From Bradyrhizobium agreste (GTDB lineage Bacteria; Pseudomonadota; Alphaproteobacteria; Rhizobiales; Xanthobacteraceae): 64,000 bases of DNA. Where the stretch lies: assembly GCF_016031625.1 (NCBI RefSeq), contig NZ_JACCHP010000021.1:148306-212305 (forward strand), read 5' to 3'. This document shows, one piece after another, positions 19,434 through 28,820 of this stretch. The notes under the pieces are model-generated. The model did no database searches and was not told the origin of the DNA. It worked only from the letters and a program-made list of their open reading frames with translations. A program made the position numbers and the translations under genes. The stretch's first letter is position 1. The number at the start of each line of letters is the position of its first letter.

Positions 19434-20489
19434 TTAGGCCGCGTTCACCTTGAGCCGCCGGTATTCCGTCGGCGTCACGCCAGTAACCGCCTTGAAGGCG
19501 CGGTTGAAGGGGCCGAGTGACTGGAAGCCGGCGTCCATGGCGATGGTGATGACGGGGACCTCGGCCTGGCTGGGGTCGGCGAGCGCGGCCTTGGCTTCCT
19601 CGATGCGGTGGTTGTTCAGGAACACGTTGAAATTGCGATAGCCGAGCCGCTGGTTGATCAGCCGTCGCAGCCTATATTCGGGAATCTTGAGCCGGGTCGC
19701 GAGCACGCCGATGGTGATGTTCTCCTGGCGATAGATCCGCTCGTCCGCCATCAGGTGCATCAAGGCGTCGATGAGTTTCTGGTCGGCATCCTCGGCCACA
19801 GGCTGGAGCGGCGCGAGCGCCGGTGCGGGCTCTGGCGCAACCGGAAACAGATCGGCGCCATCGACGCGCAGCATTGCACAGGCGATCGCGGCAACGATGC
19901 AGGCGAGCACGCCCGTATTGATCGTATTGGCGATATCGCCCGCGCTCCCGGCAATGAGGATCTGGAGCACCGCATTCAGCCCGCCATAGAGCGCGGCGGC
20001 GCAGACGATGAAGAGGCGGAGGCGGCGGCGACGCTCCACCAGATCGGCGGACCACGATCGGATCGTCTGCGCCACTGCGAGCACGATGAAGCCGAGCACG
20101 ATCAGGTTCACTATAGTTACGGAGAACCGCGCGTTGCCGCCGGGCGCAATCCAGAGACATCCGATCAAGCTGAAGGCGGTCACCGCGGCCCAGATCAAAC
20201 CATGCCACCAGCGCAACCGAAATTCGTCGTCGAACAGCGCGCGCGTGAACAGCCAGAACACGACGATGTTGCCGGTCGACAGCGCAATCAGCGGCGCGTG
20301 CCAGGCCGGAACGAGCGACGACACGCCGATGGAATAGCTCGCGGCATGCGCCGCCGAGCCGAGCGCGAAGGCCACGCCGAGGCGGGCCGCCAGCACATTG
20401 CGGAACTCGGAGAGCAATGACGCCGCCAGCACCAGCAGCAGCGCGACGCTGGCAGCGCGAAAGGCGAGCTCGGTTGCGGCAAAGGTCAT
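19434..20489 (-). CDS. AraC-family regulator with seven-helix membrane N-terminus
   Basis: 351 residues. Residues 1 to about 210 hold six or seven hydrophobic segments (for example AASVALLLVLAASLLSEF and FSVTIVNLIVLGFIVLAVA). The C-terminal ~100 residues are an AraC DNA-binding domain: ITIGVLATRLKIPEYRLRRLINQRLGYRNFNVFLN for the first helix-turn-helix, and ITIAMDAGFQSLGPFNRAFKAVTGVTPTEYRR for the signature second one. Membrane-bound AraC regulators of this kind may sense a ligand in the envelope. It probably controls the downstream serine hydrolase (same strand, 142 bases away) and possibly the divergent pirin gene. Confidence 0.9.
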   Translation of the reverse strand: MTFAATELAFRAASVALLLVLAASLLSEFRNVLAARLGVAFALGSAAHAASYSIGVSSLVPAWHAPLIALSTGNIVVFWLFTRALFDDEFRLRWWHGLIWAAVTAFSLIGCLWIAPGGNARFSVTIVNLIVLGFIVLAVAQTIRSWSADLVERRRRLRLFIVCAAALYGGLNAVLQILIAGSAGDIANTINTGVLACIVAAIACAMLRVDGADLFPVAPEPAPALAPLQPVAEDADQKLIDALMHLMADERIYRQENITIGVLATRLKIPEYRLRRLINQRLGYRNFNVFLNNHRIEEAKAALADPSQAEVPVITIAMDAGFQSLGPFNRAFKAVTGVTPTEYRRLKVNAA

Positions 20490-20646
20490 CGGCTGGGTCG
20501 AACAGTTGCGGTTAAAGGCCGCCGAACATCATTCGTTGCGCTCGTTTTTTCAAGGTCCATCTGCATGCAAGGGTTAGCGGAGCTTTGCCGCGACGGCGAT
20601 GCGAAATTCTGCTACCGTCGCGTCCAACAGCCAAAAGGAGCCCGTC

Positions 20647-21564
20647 ATGAGCTGGATGCCCGACAACGATCCCGTGCTCGGCGATCCCATGTCCTGCGAT
20701 GCGCTCGATCTCGTCATCGTGCCGCGCACGCGCGATCTCGGTGATGGGTTCGCGGTGCGGCGGGCACTGCCGCACGGCAAGCGGCAGATGGTCGGGCCCT
20801 TCATCTTCTTCGATCATTTCGGTCCCGTGCAGTTCGTCTCCGGCAAGGGCATGGACGTGCGGCCGCATCCGCATATCGGGCTCGCCACCGTCACCTATCT
20901 GTTCGACGGCGCGATCATGCATCGCGACAGCGCGGGCAACGTGCAGCAGATCGAGCCCGGCGCGATGAACCTGATGACGGCCGGACGGGGCATCGCGCAT
21001 TCCGAGCGCACGCCGGATGCGCAGCGCGCCTCGGGCCAGAAGATGCTCGGCCTGCAAAGCTGGATCGCGCTGCCTGCGGGCTCCGAAGAGATCGCGCCGT
21101 CGTTCCAGCACTATGCGGCGGGCGACCTGCCGATGATCTCCGAGCGCGACTTCACCGCGCGGGTGATCGCGGGCTCGACCTTCGGCATCACCTCGCCGGT
21201 GTCGATGGTCTCGCCCTGGTTCTACACCGAGGTCACGGCGGCCGCAGGCGCGAGCGTGCCGCTCGATCCCGATCACGAGGAGCGCGCGATCTACGTGGTC
21301 GATGGCGAGGTCGAGATCGCGAACGAGCGCTATGAGGGGCCGCGCCTGCTGATCTTCCGGCCTGGCGACCGCATCACCGTGAAGGCGCTTCAAGCCACGC
21401 GGATGATGTTTCTCGGCGGCGATGCGCTGGAAGGCCCGCGCCACATCTGGTGGAATTTCGTCTCATCCAGCAAGGAACGGATCGAGCAGGCCAAGCAGGA
21501 CTGGAAAACCGGCCGCTTCGCGCCAGTTCCGCAGGAACACGAGTTCATTCCGCTGCCGGAATAG
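20647..21564 (+). CDS. Pirin family protein
   Basis: 305 residues; bicupin iron-binding protein family. Seen: MVGPFIFFDHFGPVQF and GMDVRPHPHIGLATVTYLFDGAIMHRDS, with the His residues that bind metal (HPHIGL), then GAMNLMTAGRGIAHSE with its conserved His-Ser-Glu. The second cupin domain follows (VPLDPDHEERAIYVVDGEVEI). Bacterial pirins have quercetin dioxygenase activity or modulate pyruvate dehydrogenase in some species; the role here is unknown. Start at 20647 follows AAAGGAG by 6 bases. Divergent from the AraC-type gene. Confidence 0.93.
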   Translation: MSWMPDNDPVLGDPMSCDALDLVIVPRTRDLGDGFAVRRALPHGKRQMVGPFIFFDHFGPVQFVSGKGMDVRPHPHIGLATVTYLFDGAIMHRDSAGNVQQIEPGAMNLMTAGRGIAHSERTPDAQRASGQKMLGLQSWIALPAGSEEIAPSFQHYAAGDLPMISERDFTARVIAGSTFGITSPVSMVSPWFYTEVTAAAGASVPLDPDHEERAIYVVDGEVEIANERYEGPRLLIFRPGDRITVKALQATRMMFLGGDALEGPRHIWWNFVSSSKERIEQAKQDWKTGRFAPVPQEHEFIPLPE

Positions 21565-21627
21565 GCTAATCCGGTGTCCGGCCGCGCAACCGAATGCGGC
21601 TGGATTCCCTGTGCGAAGGCTTTGCCG

Positions 21628-22542
21628 ATGACCACCATGCTCTCCAGCGACCTGCCGCTCCCCAAGATCGGACGCGGCAAGGTGCGCGATATCTATGCCG
21701 TCGACGATGACCGCCTGCTGCTCGTCACCACCGACCGCATCAGCGCCTTCGACGTGGTGATGGGCGAAACCATCCCGATGAAGGGCGCGGTGCTGACGCA
21801 GATCAGCGCGTTCTGGTTCAATGAGCTGGAAGGCGTGGTGCCGCATCACATGATCAGCGCGGACACCGACGAGATCGTTGCGGCCGTGCCGGCACTGAAG
21901 GCTCATCGCGACCAGATCCTCGGCCGCGCCATGCTGTGCAAACGCACCACTGTGTTTCCGATCGAATGCGTGATCCGCGGCTATCTCTCAGGCTCCGCCT
22001 GGAAGGAATATGCCGCGAGCGGCACGCTCGCGGGCGAGAAGCTGAAGCCAGGCCTTGTCGAGAGCGAGAAGCTGGAGCCGGCGATCTTCAGCCCGGCAAC
22101 CAAGGCCGAGAGCGGCCATGACGAGAACATCACCATCGCGAAGATGCGCGCGGTGGTCGGCGACGAGGTCGCCTACACGCTGGAAAGCATGACGCGCGCG
22201 ATCTACACGCTCGGCGAGGAGCTGGCGCGCGAGCAGGGCATCATCATCGCCGACACCAAGTTCGAGTTCGGCCGCGACAAGGACGGCCGCATCATCCTGA
22301 TCGACGAGGTGATGACGCCGGATTCCTCGCGCTTCTGGGCCGTGGACGCCTACAAGCCGGGCCAGCCGCAGGCGAGCTTCGACAAGCAACCCTTGCGCGA
22401 CTATCTCGACGTCGAGCGCCGCGCCGGCCGCTGGAACGGCGACGCCCCGCCGCCGCCGCTGCCGGCCAGCGTGGTGGACGCGACCAGCAAGCGATATCTG
22501 GAAGCGTATCGACGCGTGACGGGGAAAGAGCTGAAGATTTAG
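21628..22542 (+). CDS. purC: Phosphoribosylaminoimidazole-succinocarboxamide synthase (SAICAR synthetase)
   Basis: Joins aspartate to CAIR using ATP in purine synthesis. 304 residues, the longer form of the family with a C-terminal extension, compared with about 237 in E. coli. Seen: IGRGKVRDIYAV at the N-terminus (nucleotide-binding loop), TTDRISAFDVVMGE, ECVIRGYLSGSAWKEYAASG and IADTKFEFG with IILIDEVMTPDSSRFW (metal site). Start 21628 is preferred; the ATG at 21637 is possible. Bradyrhizobia often have a second, shorter purC next to purS/purQ; none is in this window. Confidence 0.93.
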   Translation: MTTMLSSDLPLPKIGRGKVRDIYAVDDDRLLLVTTDRISAFDVVMGETIPMKGAVLTQISAFWFNELEGVVPHHMISADTDEIVAAVPALKAHRDQILGRAMLCKRTTVFPIECVIRGYLSGSAWKEYAASGTLAGEKLKPGLVESEKLEPAIFSPATKAESGHDENITIAKMRAVVGDEVAYTLESMTRAIYTLGEELAREQGIIIADTKFEFGRDKDGRIILIDEVMTPDSSRFWAVDAYKPGQPQASFDKQPLRDYLDVERRAGRWNGDAPPPPLPASVVDATSKRYLEAYRRVTGKELKI

Positions 22543-22614
22543 GCTCGGTCCTCACCGCAAAAGTGTCGGATATTTCATAGTTACAAGAATCCTGTTGCGT
22601 TAAGCCGGTAGTCG

Positions 22615-22719
22615 TCTAAAGCGCGATGCGATTAGGATGAATCGTCATTGCGCTTTAGGTTATTGTTGAGCATGATCTTTTCGGAAAACCGCTACACACT
22701 TTTCCGGATCATGCTCTAG
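22615..22719. repeat. Two-hairpin palindromic element, GAGCATGATCTTTTCGGAAAA family
   Basis: First hairpin: TCTAAAGCGCGATG paired with CATTGCGCTTTA. Second hairpin: GAGCATGATCTTTTCGGAAAA paired with TTTTCCGGATCATGCTC. This resembles an element found in many copies between genes of Bradyrhizobiaceae (recollection). It lies in the leader of the SulP gene. Confidence 0.8.
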
Positions 22720-22749
22720 GACGGACTTTTCAGGGGCGAGCGCAACGGC

Positions 22750-24966
22750 GTGACCGATCCAGCAATTGTTTTCAGTCCGGCTCCCCGCTTCAGTCCGGCG
22801 ATCAAGCGTGCGTTGAATGATATATTAGGGGGAAGTGCCGCCAGCGTCCTGACCGTCACTTTCGGTCTGTCCTATTCGCTGCTGATCTTCGCCGGCCCTC
22901 TATCGCCCTATCTGTCCTACGGAATCGCGGCGACCTTCATCAGCTCCGCGGTGCTTGCGGCCGTCATCGCGCTCGGCAGCTCCCTGCCCTTCGCAATTGC
23001 CGCGCCGGATAGTTCGACCGCAGCGGTGACCGGTATCCTGGCAGCCTCGTTGGTCGAACGCATTGCGGCGATCGACCCGTCGATGCCGCTGCTCTCACCC
23101 GTGCTGATCACCCTCTGCCTGTCCACCCTCCTGACCGGCGCCGTCTTGTGCGGATTGGGCCTGACCCGGATGGGCCGTGCCATTCGCTACGTGCCCTATC
23201 CCGTCGTCGGCGGCTTTCTCGGCGCCACCGGATTGCTGATCGTCATGGGCGCAATCCGGGTGATCACGGATCATCCCGTGCAGCTCGACACGCTGACGCG
23301 CTTAGCCAACGGGGTCGCGCTCTCGGAGCTGGGCGCGGCCTGCGCCATGGCCCTGGTGCTATACCTGACCTGGCATCGTTCGCGTAATCCGTTCGGACTG
23401 CCGATCATCCTGGTCGGCGGCGTGCTCGCGGCGCATCTGGCGTTCTCGATTTCCGGCATCTCGCCGGAGCAAGCGCGCGCGCTCGGATGGACCTTCTCAG
23501 CGCTGCCGGCCGCTTCCTTTGCGGTTCCCTGGCACACTGACGGTCTGGTCCAGTATCCCTGGTTCGCAATACCGGACTTGCTTGGCAATCTCGCAGCCGT
23601 GATCTTCGTCACGGCATCGAGCACACTGTTCAACACCACCGGCATCGAGGTGGCGGTGCATCGCGAGGCCAACCTGGAGCGCGAGCTGAACGTCACCGGC
23701 GCGGCGAACATGCTGACGGGCCTGCTCGGCGGCTATGCCGGCTGCATCTCGGTCAGCCGCTCGATCCTGAATTTCTCCGTCGGCGGCCGCGGCCGCCTGT
23801 CCGGCCTCACCGTTGCGGCCTTGTCTCTGCTGATGCTCGTGATCGCGCCGGCACTGCTCGGCTTGATCCCGAAATTCGTGCTTGGCGGATTGCTGCTCTA
23901 TCTCGGCGCAGACCAGCTGCACAAATGGATCATCGAATCGCGCAGGCGGCTTTCGAAGCTCGAATATCTCTCGCTGATTGCCATCATCGCGATCATCGTC
24001 ATTTGGGGCTTCGTGCCGGGCATCCTGATCGGCGTCATCATCGGCTGCGCGACCTTTGCGTTCAGCGCGGCGCGGGTGGAATCGGTCAAGTACAGCTTCG
24101 ACGGATCGGAATACCGCTCCTCGCTGGACCGCTCGCGTGACGACCAGGAGGTGCTGCTGGCCCATGGCGGCAAGATCCAGGGGCTCAATCTGCAGAGCTA
24201 TCTGTTCTTCGGCTCCGCCAACCGGCTCTACCAGCACGTCAAGCGCCTGCTTCAACAGCGTCCAGAGTGCCGCTATCTGCTGTTCGACTTCAAACTCGTT
24301 ACGGGCGTCGACTCATCGGCCGCCTACAGTTTCGCCCAGATCAAGCGGATCGCGGCCGATCTGGGCGTCGAGCTGATCCTGGTGCACTTGTCGGCCGCGG
24401 CCGAGAAGGTGCTGCGCTCCAGCGATTTCATCGGCGAGGGCGTCATCATCATTCCCGAGCTCGATCATGCGCTGGAATGGTGCGAGAACGAGATCATCTC
24501 GCAGCATCAGGGTCTGGTGCGAGAAGAAGCCAGCCTGCGCGACTGGTTCACGGGGATACTCGACAGCGAGGAGGACGCCGACGAACTGATCCGCCGCTGC
24601 CAGCGTCTCGAGGTCGAAGCGGGCGAGGTCATCGTGCAGGCCGGCGATCCCGCCGATTCCATGCATTTCATCCTCGAGGGACGCGTGGGGGTGATGGTGC
24701 CCGCAGAAGACGATCGCAGCACGCGCGTGCGCAGCCTCGGGCGTTATACCACGATCGGCGAGATGGGCCTGGTATCGCACACGCCGCGCAGCGCAACGAT
24801 CCAGGCCGAAATCGACAGCGTGCTCTACGTTCTCAACAGGCACCAGTTCGACGCGATCAAGGTCGAGGATTCCGCGCTCAGCCACAAGCTGCTGACCTAT
24901 TTCGTGTCGGTCATGGCCGAGCGGCTGACGTTTGCGAACAAGACGATCGCGGTGCTGCGGCGGTGA
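22750..24966 (+). CDS. SulP-family anion transporter fused to STAS and cyclic-nucleotide-binding domains
   Basis: 738 residues from a GTG start. Residues about 20-430 are a SulP (SLC26-type) permease with ten or more membrane segments, including DSSTAAVTGILAASLV and GCISVSRSILNFSVGG. A STAS domain follows (LQSYLFFGSANRLYQHVKRLLQ...YLLFDFKLVTGVDSSAAYSF, residues about 475-590). A C-terminal cNMP-binding domain (about 605-725) has IVQAGDPADSMHFILEGRVGV and the phosphate-binding cassette IGEMGLVSHTPRSATI. Likely imports sulfate, bicarbonate or a dicarboxylate, gated by a nucleotide or redox-type signal. The substrate cannot be read from sequence. Confidence 0.92.
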   Translation: MTDPAIVFSPAPRFSPAIKRALNDILGGSAASVLTVTFGLSYSLLIFAGPLSPYLSYGIAATFISSAVLAAVIALGSSLPFAIAAPDSSTAAVTGILAASLVERIAAIDPSMPLLSPVLITLCLSTLLTGAVLCGLGLTRMGRAIRYVPYPVVGGFLGATGLLIVMGAIRVITDHPVQLDTLTRLANGVALSELGAACAMALVLYLTWHRSRNPFGLPIILVGGVLAAHLAFSISGISPEQARALGWTFSALPAASFAVPWHTDGLVQYPWFAIPDLLGNLAAVIFVTASSTLFNTTGIEVAVHREANLERELNVTGAANMLTGLLGGYAGCISVSRSILNFSVGGRGRLSGLTVAALSLLMLVIAPALLGLIPKFVLGGLLLYLGADQLHKWIIESRRRLSKLEYLSLIAIIAIIVIWGFVPGILIGVIIGCATFAFSAARVESVKYSFDGSEYRSSLDRSRDDQEVLLAHGGKIQGLNLQSYLFFGSANRLYQHVKRLLQQRPECRYLLFDFKLVTGVDSSAAYSFAQIKRIAADLGVELILVHLSAAAEKVLRSSDFIGEGVIIIPELDHALEWCENEIISQHQGLVREEASLRDWFTGILDSEEDADELIRRCQRLEVEAGEVIVQAGDPADSMHFILEGRVGVMVPAEDDRSTRVRSLGRYTTIGEMGLVSHTPRSATIQAEIDSVLYVLNRHQFDAIKVEDSALSHKLLTYFVSVMAERLTFANKTIAVLRR

Positions 24967-24973
24967 CGAGCGC

Positions 24974-25008
24974 GTAGCCCGGATGGAGCGAAGCGCAATC
25001 CGGGCTAC
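24974..25008. repeat. Short palindrome, GTAGCCCGGAT family
   Basis: GTAGCCCGGATGGAGCGAAG followed by CGCAATCCGGGCTAC: 5' and 3' ends are complementary over GTAGCCCGGAT/ATCCGGGCTAC. It lies between two convergent genes and may end both transcripts. A double copy is at 37595-37677. Confidence 0.8.
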
Positions 25009-25018
25009 AAGACCAAGC

Positions 25019-26512
25019 CTACACCCCCGCCATCATCACGTATTTGATCTCGACATATTCTTCCATGCCGTGACGCGAGCCTTCGCGCCCCAAGCCGCTT
25101 TCCTTGACGCCGCCGAAGGGGGCGACCTCGGTGGTGATGAGGCCGGTGTTGACGCCGACCATGCCTGATTCCAGCGCCTCGGCGACGCGCCAGACGCGGC
25201 CGATATCGCGGGAATAGAAGTACGAGGCGAGGCCGAACGGCGAGGCGTTGCACATCGCGATGACGTCGGCCTCGTCCTTGAAGCGGATCACGGGCGCGAG
25301 CGGGCCGAAGGTCTCCTCTTGCGACACCAGCGAGTCCGGCTTGACGTCGGCCAGCACCGTCGGCTCGAAGAAGGAGCGGCCGAGCTCGCTCCGCTTGCCG
25401 CCGGTGACGATCTTGGCGCCGCGCTTGACGGCATCCGCAATGTGGCGCTCGACCTTGTCGACCGCCTTCATGTTGATCAGCGGGCCCTGCGTGACGCCAC
25501 TCTCGGTGCCGTCGCCGATCTTCATCGCGGCGACCTTCTTCGACAGCTTCTGCACGAACTCGTCGTAGATCCTGTCCTGGGCGTAGATGCGGTTGGCGCA
25601 GACGCAGGTCTGGCCCATGTTGCGGTATTTCGAGACGATCGCGCCTTCGACGGCCGCATCGATGTCGGCGTCGTCGAACACGATGAAGGGCGCATTGCCG
25701 CCGAGCTCGAGGCCGAGCCGCTTCACGCCGACCGAGGCCTGCTGATAGAGGATCTTGCCGACGGCGGTCGAGCCGGTGAAGCCGACGAAGCGCACCGCCG
25801 GATGCTCGCACAGCACCTTGCCGATCGGCGGTGCGTCACCCGTGATGATGTTGAGCACGCCCTTGGGGATGCCGGCCCTTTCGGCGAGCACGGCCAGCGC
25901 CAGCGCCGACAGCGGCGTCTCGTTGGCGGGCTTGAGCACCACGGTGCAGCCGGCCGCGAGCGCCGGAGACACTTTGCGCGTGATCATCGAATTCGGGAAA
26001 TTCCACGGCGTGATCGCGCCGCAGACGCCGATCGGCTGCTTGATGGCGAGCAGGCGCGCATCGGCGCGCTGCGTCGGGATGGTCTCGCCATAGACGCGGC
26101 GCGCTTCTTCGGCAAAGAACTCGATATAGGCGGCGCCGATATCGACCTCGCCGAGCGCCTCGGTGAGCGGCTTGCCCTGCTCGGAGGTGAGGATCAGCGC
26201 GAGATCCTCGCGGTTGGCGGTGATCAGCTCGAACCATTTGCGCAGGATGTTGGAGCGCTGCTTGGCCGTGTGCTTGGCCCAGCCCGGAAACGCGCGCTCG
26301 GCGGCTTCAACCGCCCTGGTGGTGTCGTCAGCACCAAGCTGCGGCACTTTTGCCAGCTCGATGCCGGTGGCGGGATTGTTGACGGCGAAGACCGGCGTGC
26401 CGACCCAGGCGCCGTCGATGTAGCAGGCCTCCTTCAGCAACGACGGGTCCTTCAACCGGTCGCGCAGGGTGGCAGTGGCTTGCGGGGCGCGTGCGGCGGC
26501 GGTCGGTGTCAT
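25019..26512 (-). CDS. gabD: NAD(P)-dependent succinate-semialdehyde dehydrogenase
   Basis: Oxidises succinate semialdehyde to succinate, the last step of GABA breakdown. 497 residues from the ATG at 26512. Seen: CGAITPWNFPNSMITRKVSPALAAGCTVVLKPA (NAD site), FTGSTAVGKILYQQ, the glutamate motif LELGGNAPFIVFDDADID, and the catalytic-Cys motif NMGQTCVCANRI. The C-terminus has GLITTEVAPFGGVKESGLGREGS, a hallmark of SSADH (GabD) within the aldehyde dehydrogenase superfamily. No GABA transaminase lies beside it. The exact aldehyde is inferred from the family. Confidence 0.92.
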   Translation of the reverse strand: MTPTAAARAPQATATLRDRLKDPSLLKEACYIDGAWVGTPVFAVNNPATGIELAKVPQLGADDTTRAVEAAERAFPGWAKHTAKQRSNILRKWFELITANREDLALILTSEQGKPLTEALGEVDIGAAYIEFFAEEARRVYGETIPTQRADARLLAIKQPIGVCGAITPWNFPNSMITRKVSPALAAGCTVVLKPANETPLSALALAVLAERAGIPKGVLNIITGDAPPIGKVLCEHPAVRFVGFTGSTAVGKILYQQASVGVKRLGLELGGNAPFIVFDDADIDAAVEGAIVSKYRNMGQTCVCANRIYAQDRIYDEFVQKLSKKVAAMKIGDGTESGVTQGPLINMKAVDKVERHIADAVKRGAKIVTGGKRSELGRSFFEPTVLADVKPDSLVSQEETFGPLAPVIRFKDEADVIAMCNASPFGLASYFYSRDIGRVWRVAEALESGMVGVNTGLITTEVAPFGGVKESGLGREGSRHGMEEYVEIKYVMMAGV

Positions 26513-26669
26513 GGCGTACTCCCTGGGGCGATCGGATCGGCCCGAAATATAGGAGCAAGCGATGCCCAATGCACCGCCCCACAACGCACATCTGCTGGGA
26601 GTAAGCCGGGAGCCTCAGGTTACTCACCTCTCCCGACGGGGAGAGGTTGGCCCCGCGATCAAGGAACGG

Positions 26670-26990
26670 TCAGGCCGCGCCGCTCATATAGGTCTCGCGG
26701 CGGCCGATCATGCGCTCGGCTGCGGCCTTGGCGTCCGCCTTCGTGGAGGTCGCGCAGGTCCGGTATTCGAGATCGGGAACCTGGGAAGTGTCGCGACGGC
26801 CGAACCATGACTTCGAGCCGACCGGCAGCAGCGCCAGCGCCTGCGCCAGATTATCGACCGCGCCGAAGGAATAGAGCGCGCCGGTGCCGGCGATGCGGAC
26901 CTCGTAAATGCCCGGCGAAATCGGCGCCTCCAGGTTCTCGCCCCGTCCGGGACGGGGATAGCGCTTCCATTCGCTCCAGGTCGAAATCAT
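26670..26990 (-). CDS. Small protein of unknown function
   Basis: 106 residues from the ATG at 26990 (an ATG at 27014 is also in frame). No family recognised. The sequence has MISTWSEWKRYPRPGRGENLEAPISPGIYEVRIAGTGALYSFG, a pattern seen in short GIY-YIG-like or beta-rich proteins, then a basic helix KADAKAAAERMIGRRETYMSG. No signal peptide. It lies 157 bases past the start side of gabD on the same strand, so it could precede gabD in one transcript. A CTCTCCCGACGGGGAGAGG hairpin at about 26627-26645 lies between the two. Confidence 0.65.
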   Translation of the reverse strand: MISTWSEWKRYPRPGRGENLEAPISPGIYEVRIAGTGALYSFGAVDNLAQALALLPVGSKSWFGRRDTSQVPDLEYRTCATSTKADAKAAAERMIGRRETYMSGAA

Positions 26991-27338
26991 CTGATGTCCC
27001 CCCTCGCCGCCCATCCACGGCCGGCAACATTTGCATCAATCTTGATCGGCCCATGAACCGGACCGGGCGCTGAACGCGGCAGCTCACGAAATGTTTCAAG
27101 CGTCCGAAACTCACGAACCATATCGCCTTGAGCCCATCCAGGGTGAGGGCGAAGGACGGCAATCCACCGCAGATTGTGACAGAGCGCCGCGGTTCATTCC
27201 CGTTGTCGTCGTGCCTGGGACCAACGCCGTCAAGTCACGACATCGCGACCGACGCAGGCGCATGGATGCGCTTGTCGCGCCCGGCATGCGGGAAGACAAT
27301 CAATCGCTTCCAACAATAATCAAACCCGAGGAAACGCC
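26991..27338. other. 348-bp divergent gap
   Basis: Lies between the small minus-strand gene and the plus-strand serine hydrolase, so it should hold both promoters. I see GCGCATGGATGCGC near 27259 (a short inverted repeat) and an AT-richer stretch at 27297-27332 just before the GAGGAAACGCC ribosome-binding site. No gene or known repeat is recognisable. Confidence 0.45.
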
Positions 27339-28535
27339 ATGCAAAGCCAAGCCCAGATCGACGAGATTCTGCGTCAGAAGAGCGAGACCAGGGAGATTCC
27401 GGGCGTCGTCGCCATCGCGGCCAGCGGTCACGACGTGCTGTATCAGGGCGCGTTCGGCAAGCGCGATCTGTCCAAGCCCGATGCGATGACACTCGACAGC
27501 GTATTCTGGATCGCGTCGATGACGAAGGCGGTGACGACAGCGGGCGCGATGCAGCTGGTCGAGCAGGGCAAGCTGTCGCTGGATGCGCCGATCGGCGATA
27601 TCTTGCCCGATCTCGCCAATCCGCAAGTGCTCGAAGGCTTTGATGCCAAGGGCGAGGCGAAGCTGCGGCCGGCCAAGGGACCGATCACGCTGCGCCAGCT
27701 CATGACCCACACCGCCGGCTTCTGCTACAATATGTGGAACGGCGATCTCGCGGTCTATCTGGACAAGAACGGCATTCCCGCCATCACTACCTGCCAGAAC
27801 GCGGCCTTGAAGACGCCGATCATGTCCGACCCCGGCACGCGCTGGGAATATGGCACCAACATCGATTTCGTCGGCAAAGCCGTGGAGGCCGCCAGCGGCA
27901 AGCGGCTCGACGCGTACCTGCGCGACAATCTGTTCGCCCCGCTCGGCATGCGCGACACCGCTTTCAAGATCAGCGACGACATGCGCAAGCGCCTGGTCGG
28001 CATGCATGCCCGCGGCGAGGACGGCCAGCTGGCTTCCATTCCATTCGAGCTGGAGCAGGAGCCGGAATTCCACATGGGCGGCGGCGGGCTCTATTCGACG
28101 GCGGCCGACTACATCAAGTTCACCCAGATGATCCTCAACAAGGGCCGCGGCAACGGCAACCAGGTGCTGAAAGCCGAGACGGTCGCGACGATGGGACAGA
28201 ACCACATCGGCGATCTTGCGATGGGCAAGATGACGACGGCGGCGCCGATGTACACCAACGACGTCGATCTCTATCCGGAGCAGGTGAAGAAGTGGGGCCT
28301 CAGCTTCATGATCAACACGCAAAAGACCGCGGAAGGCCGCAGCGCGGGCAGCCTCGCCTGGGCCGGCCTCGCCAACACCTATTACTGGATCGACCCGGCG
28401 CGCGACGTCACCGGCGTGATCCTGATGCAGCTGCTGCCGTTCGCGGATGCGAAATGCCTGGAGGCGTTCGCTGGCTTCGAGCGCGGCGTTTATGCCGGGC
28501 TCGATGCTGCCGGAAGCGGGCAGAAGGCGGCGTGA
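27339..28535 (+). CDS. Serine hydrolase, EstB / beta-lactamase class C family
   Basis: 398 residues without a signal peptide, so probably cytoplasmic. Catalytic motif is SMTK in FWIASMTKAVTTAGAM; the Tyr motif is YGTN in RWEYGTNIDFVGKAVE. LRQLMTHTAGFCYNMWN and the C-terminal WAGLANTYYWIDPARDVTGVILMQLLPF fit EstB-type esterases, which use a beta-lactamase fold to hydrolyse esters. Strong ribosome-binding site GAGGAAACGCC. A second, unrelated-looking enzyme of the same superfamily is at 17864-19291. Substrate unknown. Confidence 0.92.
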   Translation: MQSQAQIDEILRQKSETREIPGVVAIAASGHDVLYQGAFGKRDLSKPDAMTLDSVFWIASMTKAVTTAGAMQLVEQGKLSLDAPIGDILPDLANPQVLEGFDAKGEAKLRPAKGPITLRQLMTHTAGFCYNMWNGDLAVYLDKNGIPAITTCQNAALKTPIMSDPGTRWEYGTNIDFVGKAVEAASGKRLDAYLRDNLFAPLGMRDTAFKISDDMRKRLVGMHARGEDGQLASIPFELEQEPEFHMGGGGLYSTAADYIKFTQMILNKGRGNGNQVLKAETVATMGQNHIGDLAMGKMTTAAPMYTNDVDLYPEQVKKWGLSFMINTQKTAEGRSAGSLAWAGLANTYYWIDPARDVTGVILMQLLPFADAKCLEAFAGFERGVYAGLDAAGSGQKAA

Positions 28536-28591
28536 GCGGGCGCATGGCTCTCACGTCCTCAGCCGTATCGCGGTAGAGCGACGGCCGAGAC

Positions 28592-28820
28592 GCGAACTCC
28601 CATCCTCCCCTGGAGGGGGAGGATCGGTTCGCGTGCGGCGAAGCGGCATGCGAACCGAGGTGGGGTGACGCCGCGGCAAAGGTCTATCTAATGAAGCGAT
28701 GCGGTTTCGAGGAGTGCTGAAATCTCAGGCGCACTGAATGCGCCGAGAGACCGTCACCCCACCCCGCTCGCGCTGCGCGCGATCGACCCTCCCCCTCCAG
28801 GGGAGGGTAAGAGCTACGAC
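28592..28820. repeat. CCCTCCCC-family element, tandem unit 1
   Basis: First unit of a tandem pair. It contains CATCCTCCCCTGGAGGGGGAGGATCGG at the left, GCGAACCGAGGTGGGGTGA, a GAAGCGATGCGGTTTCGAGGAGTGC segment, and at the right TCACCCCACCCCGCTCGCGC plus GACCCTCCCCCTCCAGGGGAGGGTAAGAGCTACG. The second unit follows without a gap. Confidence 0.85.
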
